NCBI RefSeq assembly: GCF_037042905.1
Contig: NC_087261.1
Location: forward strand, 11,854,217 to 11,918,216
Reading direction: 5' to 3'
Length of the DNA: 64,000 nucleotides
DNA from: Lytechinus pictus
Taxonomy: Eukaryota; Echinodermata; Echinoidea; Temnopleuroida; Toxopneustidae
Shown here: positions 9,214 to 22,252 of the stretch, piece by piece
Layout of the letters: every line of letters starts with the position of its first letter
Numbering within the stretch: the stretch's first letter is position 1
The notes under the pieces: generated by a model
The model's input: the letters and a program-made list of their open reading frames with translations, nothing else
What the model was told of the DNA's origin: nothing
The model's database searches: none
Translations under genes and position numbers: made by a program

Positions 9214-11620
9214 GTTAGGTCTACTCAGGTTCGAGACCTTATAGCCCGGATGAACTCTGGTGTAAAATGTGGTCTACCATGTCTACATTCATGCATTAGA
9301 TATGAATAGCTAATTTTGACGGGAGAAATTATTAATTTCTTTTCGCGCAAGTTTGGCACTCATTAGGATAGTGCACAGTAAATGGGGGAAAACGGTTATC
9401 GTAAAACATACCTTTTTGTAAACGCCTCATTCATGCAGTACATGAATATTCATTAATAGCAAGAAGATTATACATGTAGATGTGTTTTGGTAAATTTGAA
9501 TGTGTGTGTGTTTAATATTGTTTTAGCTTAGGATGTTGTAAAATAGTTCATGTTTGACTTCTTTGTTGAAGCAAAAGAGCAACAATAAACAGTTACTCAA
9601 GTGAAAATTCTGTGTTTTTTTTGTCTACGTTATTGCAAAATATTCGCGCTGTTTTATTTATTGGGAGGCACCGATCGAATCTATACATATAATTTATGCT
9701 AACTTGTAAATTGAACTGTATAAAAGATTAAAACAATCTGGTTTACTAAATGCTATACCAAATGATGCTTCTGGTTTTGATTATGCACTGCGCTTAAAAT
9801 GTTCACATTTTATCATTTTAAAATGATTTTCCTTGAAATTAATCAATACTTTATGTTTATTATGTTTATTGATAGTTCGTTTACTGAATTTACTGTTTCA
9901 TGGATTTAATTACTATATACTTATTGTAAGTAACTCGCATATTTTTCTAACATTCACAGAGCAACGTTGAGTCATGTGTACATTTTATCCAGTTAAGTTT
10001 AATGCTGTTCATTTTCCTTTTTGCTTTTCAATATTCATATTCCTTGAATATCACTTTTCCTCACAATAGTCACAAATAATGTCTTGTTATAAAAGGCCTT
10101 GTATAGTTGCGCGTGAGTTTCGGGTAATTTTTATGGGCAGCCGTGAGGTCCAAAGTTAAACGACCAGGTTAGTGGTGCGTAAGCTAGCTAATAGCTTTAG
10201 CCGGTCAATTGTTTTCCTAGTCTTTCAAAAAACAAAGCTACCAAGAATTTATACAAGTGATTACCAAATATGCAATTTACCAAAATGTGCGGTAACATGA
10301 CCGCGGATAAAGCATGTTAATCTCATCCCAACTTTTGCAAGCCCGTTGCATTGCGCATGGCTTTAAGAAGACAGCGTTAGGAAACACACACATGTATACC
10401 AGGGCCCGTATTCTATAAACGAAATAAGCATGCTTAAGTAAAAAAATCTAATCATTTTGTCTTATTTTCTGTCTAAGCCAAAATTCTTAGCCAAAACGCG
10501 TATTCCATAAAGAATTGGCTAATAATTAATTTTTGCGCGACCGAGACTGATATAGGATGAATCGAATGGCTAAGCAACTTTTCATAAAACTGCAGAGTCT
10601 GTATTCCATAAATACAACATGGCTAAGATTTTTGCCCTAACTTCAAGACAGTTTTCTTTATCCTGAAACGTGATACGTGAATTAAGCGTGAGTCTCCTAT
10701 TTCTGCTATTAGCGTAACTTTCTCTCCTTCTATGCCTTCAGTGAAATTTGCCTTAGCTTTTTTCTCAGCCTCCATCTTGATACACGATGTTTGCTTTAAC
10801 ACATAAAACGCATAGACTTTTTTACCGCGGAGCAGCTGTTATGTTCGCGACAAAGTTGCGTGACGTTGCAATTTTCTCATGACGTCATAGAATTTGAGAC
10901 TCTGGCTTAGCCATATCGTCTCCCTTTGCTCGTTAAATTAATGAATTAAATAATAGAGGAGAACATGCTAAGAAATTAAAGAGGAAAAGAAAGAATAAAG
11001 ACTAAGTACTATCAAGTAGTCAGACAAAGATCGTGTACTGTTACTTTGTATTACCCCTATTATTCAATTGAGACAAAATTGGTCGTCCCTCGCCCCCGAC
11101 CAAGAAATCATGACGCCGCCTTTTGCATACTCACACACGTACAATTTGAAATTTCGCATGTAAAACTACTACCAACCATTTTGAAAGTTGTGAATTTCTT
11201 TGGGGAGAAATTTGAAACAAAGAATATTGTGCTGTCCTAAAAATTCCTACATTTTATTATAAAAAAACCCTTTAACTCTGTAGTGAGTATCTGATCTTAC
11301 TCTGATTCAAATAATCCTTTTCAATATTACAATTTCTTATCTTTTATGAAGTTCTATCACTTGTTAAGTTTCTTAGTGGCTTTGTACTTTGAAAGAAACT
11401 TAGGCTATGCACCTAATCATTTGTCATTCCAATATTTTTTGGGACTTGTACGAAAAATTTGAATGAATATTCATAAAGACATGCCCAGAACGCTTTCACC
11501 GGAATAATGCATATCTTTAAAATGCCATAACTTTGTTATTCCTTGTCAGATTTGATCAAATTGTCAGTGTTTTGTTTGTCTGATTTTTCTTAATGTGTTC
11601 AAATAATACCAGAGGTTACC
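9214..11620. other. Intergenic stretch, no gene recognised
   Basis: AT-rich with no exon I can support. An AATAAA near 9583 followed by GT-rich sequence could be a poly(A) site on the plus strand but has no matching coding exon. From 10402 (AGGGCCCGTATTCTATAA) to about 10930 there are three variants of a GTATTCCATAAA..GGCTAA motif, probably a decayed TIR element with unclear ends. Confidence 0.4.
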
Positions 11621-11768
11621 GGGTGGGCGTGTTTCATAAGCTGAGCGGCTTACGACTGGTGAACTATTTTTACGCGCAAAATAATCACAATTAAACATTT
11701 TTAATGGTGAATATCATTTACCTCAAGAAAGGATCACCTGTCATTCAACTGTTTTATGAAACGGCCAC
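11621..11768. mobile_element. MITE with TTTCATAA termini, copy A
   Basis: GGGTGGGCGTGTTTCATAAG at the left is mirrored by TTTTATGAAACGGCCACC at the right. It directly abuts the next element, which has related termini. Confidence 0.65.
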
Positions 11769-11932
11769 CAGGGGCCCGTTTCATAAAGGACTTGCAACTG
11801 TTGTAACTTTGCCATTATGGCAACTACCATGGTAACAGGGCTCAGCAGCCAATCAGAATCAAGGGTTCCATGGTAAATTGTCATAGCGGCAAAGTTACAA
11901 CAGTTGCAAGTCCTTTATGAAACGGGGCCCTG
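11769..11932. mobile_element. Palindromic MITE with CAGGGGCCCGTTTCATAAAG termini, copy B
   Basis: CAGGGGCCCGTTTCATAAAG opens the element and the inverse CTTTATGAAACGGGGCCCTG closes it. The inverted match continues through GGACTTGCAACTGTTGTAAC to give arms of over 45 bp. A CCATGGTAA pair lies further in. About 164 bp. Confidence 0.85.
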
Positions 11933-12530
11933 ATGTAGTCCCCATCTTTTTGCTCTATGCCCTCAAGGAAGTCCAAAAGGTATTTCTTTAAGACCAAGTC
12001 AAACGCATTCAGGTCAATAACTGGTTGTCCCGAATAAAAGAGAGAGAGAGAGAGATAAAAACAAACTTGCATAACCGTCAGTATCCATAAAAAAATGGAC
12101 GTAACCTCTCATGATATGTACATTTTCCAATAATATTTCATTGATGTTTAATGCACAATACAGACAGTAAGTGATTGAATAAGTAGTTTAAGATTTTATC
12201 ATTGAAGTTCACTATCTATTGTTAATTTGATTATCTTTGTAAGTTCTAGCAAGTAAAATTGATGGAATAAATTGATGTATAATAAATTGAATCATTATCC
12301 ATGGACGACTAATTGTGTACAAAGCTACTGTATCACTAAATATCCTGCCTGAGTTTCACGTCACATGATTAAGGTCAAAGGTCATTTAGGATCAACAAAC
12401 TTTGGCCATGTTGTATGGGCGGCCATAAGGGCCAAAATTAACGTCATCTTAAACAAACAAAACACAGTAAAAACTTACAAAGGACATAAACAAACAAACA
12501 AAAACTTCGTATGGTGAAAGCTCTATGTCA

Positions 12531-12685
12531 AACAAACAAAGGACGATCACAAACGAACAAAGGACGATTACAAACGAACAAAGGACGATCACAAACGAAC
12601 AAAGGACGATTACAAACGAACAAAGGACGATTACAAACGAACAAAGGACGATCACAGACAAACAAAGGACAATTAAAAACAAACA
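12531..12685 (+). repeat. 21-bp tandem repeats, left arm
   Basis: Six to seven units of ACAAACGAACAAAGGACGAT plus C or T. As the unit is divisible by three, frames stay open without being genes. Confidence 0.9.
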
Positions 12686-13299
12686 ACCGATACTTGCAAA
12701 CAAACAAACAAATGATGATTAAAAACAAACAAAGGACGACCAAAAAGAAACGAGAAACAAGTTTGAAAAAAACGACGATTGGGCCGGGCAACAAAGAATA
12801 TACCGATTCCAAATAAAGAAAGGATGTTTCGAAACATCGAATAAGGATGATGAGAAATGAACAAAGGACGTTGAGAAAAGGACAAAGGACGATCAGAAAA
12901 GAACTGGACATATTAGGACAGTAGAGGGTGTCCTACACGATAAGCGCTAGCTGCAGATATGAGCGCTGTATTCTGTTAAGTGTTTTCGATTGTTAATGCC
13001 AATGGAGGCCATCATCACAAGCAACATTATAGAAAACGTACTGCCATACTTATTTCAGCTTTACAAGATGGCAGAGATAAAGATGACAATATAAGTCCAA
13101 AGTCTTTTTTCCAGACCCGGATAATTGAAACTGGTAGAATAAATGTCTTTGTTGTTGTTTTAACTTATACGGTGCTTATTGTGAATATATGCGCTAAAAG
13201 TAAATTGAGAATCAAGCGTAGTCTTTTCTCCAGATCCAGTTACTTAAAACTAAAAACTAAAAACCCTATAGTAATGCGTTCATATGGCACAAAAGTTAA

Positions 13300-13560
13300 A
13301 AGTCTTTTTTCCAGACCCGGTTGTTAAAAAAATATGATACAAGTCCAAAGTCTTTTTTCCAGACCCGGTTAATTCAAAAATTATAATATAAGTCCAAAGT
13401 ATATTTTTCCAGACCCTGTTAATTCCAAACTTATAATATAAGTCGACCCGTTTATTTCAAAAATTATAATATAAGTCCAAAGTTTTTTTTCGAGACCCGG
13501 TTGTTTAAAAAATTATAACAAAAGTGCAAAGTCGTTTTTCCAGACCCGGTTAAAAATTAC
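13300..13560 (+). repeat. 50-70-bp degenerate repeats with CCAGACCCGGTT core, left arm
   Basis: The core recurs near 13310, 13362, 13420, 13490 and 13540, each after AAGTCCAAAGTCTTTTTT and followed by an ATTATAATATAAG-type spacer. Weaker versions continue to about 14030. Confidence 0.85.
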
Positions 13561-14513
13561 AATATACGATCTTATTAATGTTGAACAAAATGTAAATATA
13601 GCATAAACTTTCCACCAGACCCAGTTAAAAAAAAAAATCATTCAAAATCAAAATAACAACAACCAAGAACAGACACCGCAATCTTTTCAACATTGAATAG
13701 CATCGAAATATGGTGTAGTCTTTGTTCCAGCCCCGATATTTTAAAATAGAAAATCATAAAGAACAGTATTAACAAAGACCCAACAATCTCATTGATGTTG
13801 AATAACTTGAAAATATAGCGTAGTCTTTCTTCAAGACCCAGTTATTTAAAAACAACAAATCATGAAAAAGATATATATTAATAGTAAAACAAAGGCCCAC
13901 AATCTTATTCATGTTGAATGACATGGAAATATGGTGTAATCTTTCCACCAGACCCAGTTATTTCAAAGAAGGAAATTATAGGAAACAAAAAGAACAAACA
14001 GACAATATTGACAAAGACCCAGATTATCCTTGATGTAGAATAACGATGTTGAATTATCTTGGGTTATAAAGCACGTTTCCTTCAAATATGAATAATTACG
14101 CCTATCAATATTTTTTCGTTTTTTGTAGTACACGTTATCACAGGGTTTTTGTAGTTTGGAAGATGCTGGGGTCCAAGTTTTAAGATTAATTGTTTCGCGT
14201 AATTTGTATTTTTAAGAGAACTGGGTGTGGGGTAAAGACAACACTCTAAACCCAACCATTTTAACTGGGTTAAATTTTAAAGATTGATCTTAGCTTTGAT
14301 TTTTTTTCATTTTTTGTTTATCTTTTAAATAACCGGGTCTAGACAAAAGACTAACAATAATACTCATGTTATTCCACAGGAATAAGAATATGACAAAGAC
14401 TAATTTTTTTAAGATTGTTTAAATTATTTTTTAAATGACTGGGTCTCGATAAAGACAACGTTCTTAACATGTGCTTTTCTACATGGTCTTAATTTGGATG
14501 ATTGTTGGTTCTA

Positions 14514-14931
14514 AAGGCGACCGCACACCTTACGACTGGTCTGCGACCCGATTTTGGAAAAAATCGCTTTTTGCTCATTTTCTGAAGATGTGAATGGAAC
14601 ATATAATTTTATTTGAGGTTAAAATTAATTGAAATATTAATATTATAGCCATTTTGAAAGATTACAAGCCCTTGTTTTGGAGTAAAGTCCAAATTAGTTT
14701 CAAATCGTAGCCAATCGTACGACTGCTATGACGTCATTACGACTAGATATTAAATTCGCTTTTATTCTAAGAAGAATGATAATATAGTCACAAATTTGAT
14801 CATAGGTATTCGTAAGATGATTTAGAACATTACAGAGTAAGATATTCCAAGTCTCAGTATTAGCATCAAATTCCACTACATTTTATTCTAAAATCGGGTC
14901 GCAGACCAGTCGTAAGGTGTGCGGTCGCCTT
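14514..14931. mobile_element. MITE, AAGGCGACCGCACACC family, copy 2
   Basis: 418 bp with termini AAGGCGACCGCACACCTTAC and GTAAGGTGTGCGGTCGCCTT, flanked by TA at 14512-14513 and 14932-14933. The interior runs in the opposite orientation to copy 1 (7939-8355). It is nested in the right arm of the foldback and so is younger than it. Confidence 0.9.
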
Positions 14932-15689
14932 TAGATTCGTTGTTGGGGTTGGGTTTTATTGCTTTTTTATTCTTGAAATAACTGTGTCTGGAGGAAAGTC
15001 TACAGTCGATCTTCATGTTATTCCACGGTAATGAGATTATTGGGTATTCGTTTTAGAATATTTGTAAAAACTATTTTTTTTTTCAAATAATAACCGAGTC
15101 TGGAGAAAGGATGTTTGCTTTACCCATGCATTATTACAATGTTTTGAAGGGATCTCAGTATTATTTACAAAAAAAAATGGGTGTGGGGTAAAAACATTTT
15201 TTTTTTACTGGGTGTTACTTTTGAAGATTGGTCTTAGATTTGAATTTTTTTAGATTCATTCTTTTAAATAACCGGGTCTAGAGGAAAGAGTACGTTTTAA
15301 AACCCGTGTTATTCCACAAGAAAAAGAATATGATAGGGTCTTACATTAGAAGTTTTTTTGTATTTTTTTTAATGATGAGGTCTGGAATAAAGACAACGCT
15401 CTACACCTCTTTTTAAAACAGGTTCTTAGGTTGAAGGATTGTTTGGTCTTAGATTTTGATTTTTTTTAATTAATACTATAAATGTGTTATTTTGAAAAAA
15501 AAAATAATTGGCTGAAAGGCTACGCTATATGTCCATGTTATCCACCATTAATACGATTATGGGGTCTCTATACTGTTTTGTTGTTGTTGTATTGTTATTT
15601 ATAATTTTTGAATAAAGGGTTTGGAGAAAAGACTAAGCTCGATTTTCATTTTTATTCCACTGGATTATCATTATGGTATCTTAGTTTGG

Positions 15690-15990
15690 ACCTATAATTT
15701 TTTAATAACCGGGTCTGGAAAAAAAAAGACTTTGGAATTAAATTATAATTTTTGAAACAACCGGGTCTGGAAAAAAAGACTTTGGACTTATATTATAACT
15801 TTTGAAACAACCGGGTCTGGAAAAATAACTTTGGACTTATATTATAATTTTTGAAACAACCGGGTCTGAAAAAAGACTTTGGACTTATATTATAATCTTT
15901 GAATTAACTGGGTCTGGAAAAAAGACTTTGCACTTTTGTGCTATATGAATAAGGTTTTAGTTTTTAGTTATAAGAAGCCGGGTCTGGAGA
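15690..15990 (-). repeat. About 50-bp repeats with AACCGGGTCTGG core, right arm
   Basis: The core recurs near 15708, 15762, 15813, 15860, 15910 and 15977. Several units are nearly identical (AAAAAGACTTTGGACTTATA followed by TTATAAT), which suggests recent tandem expansion. Confidence 0.85.
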
Positions 15991-16489
15991 AAAGACTACC
16001 TTTGATTCTCAATTTACTCTTAGGGCATATATTCACAATAAGCACCGCATAAGTTAAAACAACTACAAAGACATATATTCCACCAGTTTTAATTAACTGG
16101 GTCTGGAGAAAAGACTAAGCTCGATTCTCATTTTTATTCCACTGGATTGGCTTCATTGGCATTAACAATCGAAAACAGAAATAAAGCGCTCATATCTGCA
16201 GCTAGCGCTATATAAGCTGTATGGTGTCGAGTAGGACACCCTCTACTGTCCTATTATGTCCAGTTCTTTTCTGATCGTCCTTCGTCCTTTTCTAAACATC
16301 CTTTGTTCATTTCTCATCATCCTTATACGATTTTCGAAACATCCTTTCTTTATTTTGAATCAGTATTGATAAATTCTTTGTGATTGTGCTTTGATTGCCC
16401 GGCCCAATCGTCCTTTGTTTTAACTTGTTTCTCGTTTGTTTTTGGTCGTCCTTTGTTTGTTTTTAATCATCCTTTGTTTGTTTGTTTGT

Positions 16490-16680
16490 TTGTTTGCAAG
16501 TATCCTTTGTTTGTTTTTAATTGTCCTTTGTTTATCTGTGATCGTCCTTTGTTCGTTTGTAATCATCCTGTGTTCGTTTGTAATCGTCCTTTGTTCGTTT
16601 GTGATCGTCCTTTGTTCGTTTGTGATCGTCCTTTGTTCGTTTGTGATCGTCCTTTGTTTGTTTGACATAGACCTTTCACC
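16490..16680 (-). repeat. 21-bp tandem repeats, right arm
   Basis: The inverse of the left array: about eight units of GATCGTCCTTTGTTCGTTTGT with variants. Confidence 0.9.
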
Positions 16681-17099
16681 GTACGAAGTTTTGTTTGTTT
16701 GTTTATGTCCTTTGTCTGTTTTTACTGTGTTTTGTTTGTTTAAGATGACGTTAATTTTGGCCCTTATGGCCGCCCATACCCACGGCCCACCACCGCGTGC
16801 AAACTACAGCCACTGTTCAGTGGCTAGGTATACCCTTCATCATGTTCATGTACAGAGCTAGCTAGAGAGCAGTCGTACAAATTATATATACGAACATGTT
16901 TTACAGTGGCGTCATACACAAGGAGGTGAAAAACCTAGAATTCGGGCAATAGCCAAAATTAATTTAGTTAGCGGTAATAATAATTATAAGACAAGAAAAT
17001 AATACAAAACGAAGGAGAATCTACATCATCTAGAAGTCCAGTTGTTTCCACTCATAATTGTTTCAAAATGATTCTAAACGATGAATTAAAATATACTAG

Positions 17100-17530
17100 T
17101 TCTAGCTACTACTCCTACTACCACCGATACTACTACAACAACAACAACTACTACTACTACTATATACTACTCACTAATAATAATAATGTAATATTGATAC
17201 TAGTGATGATGATAAGAAGAAGAAAAAGATGAAGAAGAAGACCGAATGAGAAGAACAAAAAATATAATACTTAAATGATTAATAATACTATAACTACTAC
17301 TACTACTACTACTACTACCACTACTACTACTACTGCTACTACTACTAATACTGTTCATAACAATGACGCTATCAATAATAATAATGATAATAATAGTAAT
17401 ACTAGTTACAATAATAATAGTAATGAAAATAATATTGATAACAAACTATGCAAATTATGATTAACAATCTTATAAAAGTTTCAAAATGATATGCTAATAA
17501 TATAGTATACTACTACTACTACTAATCATC
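17100..17530. repeat. (CTA)n/(TAA)n microsatellite cluster
   Basis: Runs of CTACTACTA at 17104-17165, 17290-17346 and 17507-17523 are separated by AATAATAAT tracts and a GAAGAAG run near 17215. Open frames across it are low-complexity. Nothing else is seen between 16780 and 17955. Confidence 0.9.
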
Positions 17531-18141
17531 ATGATAAAAATATGATAATAATAAAAATAGCAATAAAAATAATAAATGTATATATAACTACATTAACTAC
17601 TACATGGCTATGACGACTACTACTACGACGACGACGGCGACCAACAACGGTGACGGAATGTCATCCTCTTCTTCCATGACATTCGTGTTGAACCTGTATA
17701 GTTTTTTGTTTTGAAACAATTTTTTTAATTTCAATATATTCATAATCAAACATATCATACATGTATTACAAAACATTACAAGACGAAATAAATATTGCAA
17801 ATAATTATTGAAGGTAACATTATTTTGATCACACTTACTGAAAATTACATAACATAAGACTAATATGACAAAACATTGTTTAATACATGTACATACTTGG
17901 AAAAGAAAAAAAAGTTATAATAAAAATGAAATATACGCATCCATTCGTTACTCTAAATCAACCTGTTCCCATTTCTGGAGATGAATTGCCAAGGTATTCC
18001 TCTCTTGTGCAATCCTATATTCCTCTACCCTATATTTTCTACAATGTTTTATTATGATTCCAACAGCTGGCAAAACAGCTTCCTGCCTTGCAGAATAAAT
18101 CTCTTTTTTTTTTACTATTAAAATTACTGTATTTAAACATT

Positions 18142-18426
18142 TTATCCTATTTGAACTTGAGTCCCTAACAAAGTGTATTCCATGGAGAGATTCTCCAATT
18201 CTTTTAACCTTAATTTATGTCCAATATTTTTCCAAAGTGCTTGAACATTCGGGCAACTTTTAAATAAGTGATCAAGAGTTTCAACTTCTTGGTAACAAAA
18301 CGAACATTTGTTAGATGAAATATAACCTATTGTATGAAGTTTATCATTTGTGTAAATAACCCCGTGCAGCTGTTTAAACTGAAATTTCCTAAATTTACAA
18401 TGCACTGTAGAAAAACGCGGTCTCAT
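18142..18426 (-). pseudogene. LINE ORF2 C-terminal zinc finger (zf-RVT type)
   Basis: The translation contains CSFCYQEVETLDHLFKSCPN followed by VQALWKNIG, the C-x2-C-x7-8-H-x4-C plus LW signature of the domain found after the reverse transcriptase in L1/Tx1-like elements. It belongs to the LINE remnant upstream on the same strand and is out of continuous frame with it. Confidence 0.75.
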
Positions 18427-19420
18427 GAAAATATGCCGAATTTGATTTACGTTTAAACTTGAAAAAATACGATTGATTTATGCATGTCATCCGTCTTTTT
18501 TAAACCGTTAATAATATATATATATATATTTGTTTTGAACTAATCTTGTCTAGAGATACATTTTTCCCAATAGTACTGTTGTAAAGAGATATGGTCGTCA
18601 TGGGACTGATTACTTTGTAATGGATTAATCCTGAATGAACGTTACCATCCAATTGGCAGAGCATCATAATACCATGATATTTTTAAAATATCATTAGAGT
18701 CCAAACCGCGGTTTGAAAAGTAAGATACTGGCCTTAAGTGGCCGTTTCCATCAATCAAATAAATAAGTTTAAATATGTTATGAGTATAGAGTTTTATATC
18801 AAATACCATTTTGCTATCAATAAATACATGTTTGTTATTAAATTTTGTAGTGTTTGAAACACAATCCTTCTCCTTTGTCCTACATTCTTCCATTCATTGC
18901 CAAACTCTTAACATTTCAACATAGAATGTTGGTAACTTTGCTCTGATCTTCGCGGTATTATAATTACATTGAAAAATGAACACACCACCAATTGATTTAC
19001 ATAAACTATTGAACAGCGTTTTCCATTTCATCTGATTGTTACAATATGTTAATCTTTTCATCCACATTACACGTTGTACTTAAATAAAAACTTCAAAATT
19101 TGTTACTCGTAAACCTCCATTTTCATAGTTTTGATACATTGTGCTTCTTTTTTATTTTATCTTGTCCATTCCAAATGAATTAGAATGTGATTCTTTCTAT
19201 TTCCACATAAACCCACTTCGGGGCCACAATCAAAGATGAGACATAAATCAGTTTTGAAAGTGCATACGTTTTTAGAAGATGAATTTTCCCTAATATGGTC
19301 AAATCTCTTTGCTTCCACAAACTCAATAGCTATTTTATTTTGCTTAATATTTCTTTGTAGTTCATTTCTTCTTTGACCTTCACATCCATGGCAAAATATA
19401 TTCCCAAAATCTTCACTTCT

Positions 19421-20040
19421 TTAACCATATTCCATCCTTTTGGGACAGAGTCCTGGTTTGTACTGGTTAATTCCTAATCTCATTAAATTTCTTTTATCCT
19501 TGTTTAATATGAGACCACTTAATTTACCAAAAACATCAAAAAGTAATTCAAGTCTTTCTAAGGACCGTTCATCTCGTACAAAAATCGACACATCATCAGC
19601 ATACAGCACTTGTTTAACTTCATTCTGAGCCAATAAAATACCCATAACCCCTGTATAATTTGTTATAACATTTGCAAGTAATTCAATAGATAAAATAAAA
19701 ATGTAAGGCGAGAGGGGATCTCCCTGTCTTACTTCCCTCTGTATATCAAAATAACCAGTTGTGAAGCCACCATTCATAACACAACTACATGCTCCACTAT
19801 ACAAAGTTTTGATCCACTGTCTAAAAGATACACCAAATCCAAACATTTCTAATACATTTCATATAAACTCATGCGATACAGAGTCAAATGCTTTTTCAAA
19901 ATCCACCGCTAATAAAGAGCCTTTTATATTGTTATTCAAAGCCTGAAACAAAATATCATCAATATAAAGACGAACTGCTTCGCCTATATTTCGATTATTA
20001 ATGTATCCATAAACCTGGTCAACCTGTATAATTTCGGGGA
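19421..20040 (-). pseudogene. LINE reverse transcriptase core, broken
   Basis: The minus-strand translation shows the RT motifs in order: LAVDFEKAFDSVSHEF near 19900-19860, VRQGDPLSPYIFILSIELLA near 19735-19680 and QVLYADDVSIFV near 19610-19570, where YADD is the catalytic aspartate pair. A stop just after the first motif (near 19860) separates it from the 141-codon open stretch that follows. The catalytic residues look intact, but the frame is broken, so I expect no activity. Confidence 0.85.
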
Positions 20041-21538
20041 GAATCTCTTTAATTCTTTTGGCAAGAACTATAGGTTTTTAATTACCTACTTTTTCAATTA
20101 GAGTGATTTCTCCATTTCTGTGATGCAGACAATTCACCTTTTTCAAAAGTTTCATTTAAACAATCAACCAATAGGTCATCAATTACACACCAAAACGTGG
20201 AGTAGAATTCTGTTTGGGGATTCATTAAGTTGCATGCTTTTCAAAGCCTCAAAACATTCACTTTTGCTTAATTTACCTTCACATCTATTTTTTATTGTCT
20301 TCTGATAATTAAGTAATACCTTGGATGAAAGGGATTTTTTTCAGTAAATTTTCAACATCATTGCAAACTCTTACAAGAATATAAGGAACTGTAGAATAAT
20401 TTGATGATTCTTAGAATTTCATCTTTGTCGCTATGTATCTGATTATCTTCACCTATTAATTTATGAATCTCAGATTTACGTTTGTTTGATAACACAAGTT
20501 GTTCAAAAATGCAAAATTCTTTCCCCCTTTTTCACTCCAGGCCCCGCGTGACCTTACTTTGAGACCATCAAGGCCAAAGTCAGATAACTTCTTAAGGAGT
20601 TCTCTTTTTTCCTCCAAATTCTTCCGCAAAACATCAGTTATTCACAGCAATTTGCTGTTCTAATGGGGTGTTGCAAGAAACTTGCGATTGAACGCAAATC
20701 GAACGCAACTCCCAAAATTGAGCGTAAGTCCTCCGATTAAACGCAAATCTGCAATTGAACGCAAGTTACGTTCAATCCTGTTGCAAGAAGAAGTTGCGTT
20801 TGATCAATTAAACGTAGATCAAGCGCAAGCTTTGCAATTGATTGCAAATCGAACGTAACTTATGTAAGATTTTGAAGGATGCGCAAAATTTGCGTTCGAT
20901 TTACGTTCAATTGATTGTCCATAGGCTTGTGTACTAAAAATTCTGCAAAATTTTTTTTTTGTATTTTGTTTTGAAAACTTGTGTAAATTATGCCATTTTC
21001 AATTTTCCATGGGTTTTTTTTCAAGAAAAACTTGAAATAATGTTATTTTCAATCTTTATAGGCCTCTTCAGCAATCATGCCATTATTTTCACACACTTTC
21101 AGTACATTCTCTCCTAATATCATTTTAAAGTGTGTCAATCACCAAAAATATTCTGCTCTTGTTATCAGAGGTCATGGAATATTCAAATTGTGATTTCTGA
21201 AATAATTTGTATGAAGAAATGTTGAAAAAATAATAACTCTCCATAGGCACAAAAGCCACTCTTTATTAAAACACTTCATGCACTGGCAAATGCTTATCAA
21301 TATTTCTGAGCGTTTGCAGTAAATACAACTCAGAATATGTTTTGCAAGAGCACTAAATTGCTTAAATGCTTTCATTCATACATATCATAATGAATAACAT
21401 GCCCAATTAAGTTATTTTAGTTTGATTTTCAAATAAAACATGCATTTCAGGAGATTGCTACACTTCAAAATCTGAAGCTCTCTTGTTTCTCTCTCTTTAA
21501 TCATGAGATTGCATCGTAGATATATATCACACTTGCAT

Positions 21539-21672
21539 ACAGGGATGAGGTCGAGGCTGATTCTTCCGAGTCATGAGGCAGCTTGAGAGAACTTCCCATA
21601 GATTCTGTACAGTGACTCGGACCAAGGCCAGCAAAATGTTGCCTCGAGGTCAGCATTGACTACATCCCTGCT
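21539..21672. mobile_element. Short element with CAGGGATG termini
   Basis: ACAGGGATGAGGTCGAGGCTG at the left and the inverse-like GGTCAGCATTGACTACATCC plus CTG at the right bound about 134 bp. Internal GAGTCATGAGGC/GACTCGG words are partly inverted. It is nested in the 3.8-kb element. Confidence 0.5.
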
Positions 21673-22082
21673 TGGACTTGAAAAGATCCATTGATCTGTG
21701 CACAAAAAAGAACACTGCTCAAGACATTCATTATTGATGGACCTTTTATTTTCATTTTTCAATGTTTCTTGCTCCCGAGGAATTACTTCTGAGATTCAGT
21801 TATATTCAGTTAAATTTCATATCATCTACATCAAGTGTTTCACCACAGAATGTCTTGTTTGAAATTGATGTGTATCATGCAGAAGACCACAGTTCTTAAG
21901 GTTGGCATGAAGAATCCATAGAAGTCCAGTCAGGAAAGCCACAAGCGTCTCTGCTTGAAGGAACAAATCTGGTTTCCAGAAGCAGTCTAATTTGAGATGA
22001 ATTTGGAGAGCTCCATGGAGTGAAGTTTTTAAACAAGCAACGCCCTCATTCTGTAGTCCACTCTTATAATGATGTTACTACA

Positions 22083-22252
22083 CAGGGGCCGCGGAACGGT
22101 TTTCAAAGTGGGGGGGGGGGGGGGGCTGACCATGCTAAAAATCACAATCATATGGTCATTTTTATGTTTTTGTACACGGTTTTGGAAAAAAGTGGGGGGG
22201 GGGGGGGCTGAAGCCCCCCCAGCCCCCCCCCCCCCCGGTTCCGCGGCCCCTG
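22083..22252. mobile_element. Short MITE, CAGGGGCCG family, copy 2
   Basis: It starts CAGGGGCCGCGGAACGGTTT and ends GGTTCCGCGGCCCCTG. Compared with copy 1 (2812-2923) it has both full termini and expanded G/C homopolymers (12-17 nt). It shares the CATGCTAAAAATCACAATCA and TGTACACGGTTTTGG blocks. Open frames through it are artefacts. Confidence 0.85.

Larger units (their letters stand above)
12414..16778. mobile_element. Large foldback element with 21-bp and 50-70-bp arm repeats
   Basis: TATGGGCGGCCATAAGGGCC at 12414 is exactly inverted at 16759-16778, and the inversion continues inward (AAAATTAACGTCATCTTAAA, the 21-bp arrays, AGGACAGTAGAGGGTGTCCTA, GCGCTAGCTGCAGATATGAG, then CAGACCCGG-type repeats). 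CAGACCC words on the plus strand change to GGGTCTG words at about 14100-14330, which marks the axis. A 418-bp MITE (14514-14931) sits in the right arm. No target duplication or transposase is evident. It resembles FB/TU-type foldbacks but shares no repeat unit with the 777-3370 element. Confidence 0.8.

Noticed and set aside
12449..12911. ORFs of 84-127 codons over the 21-bp array
   Set aside because: By-product of a 21-bp repeat; both strands and arms give the same low-complexity peptides.
17275..17460. Thr/Asn-rich ORF
   Set aside because: Translation of CTA and AAT microsatellites.
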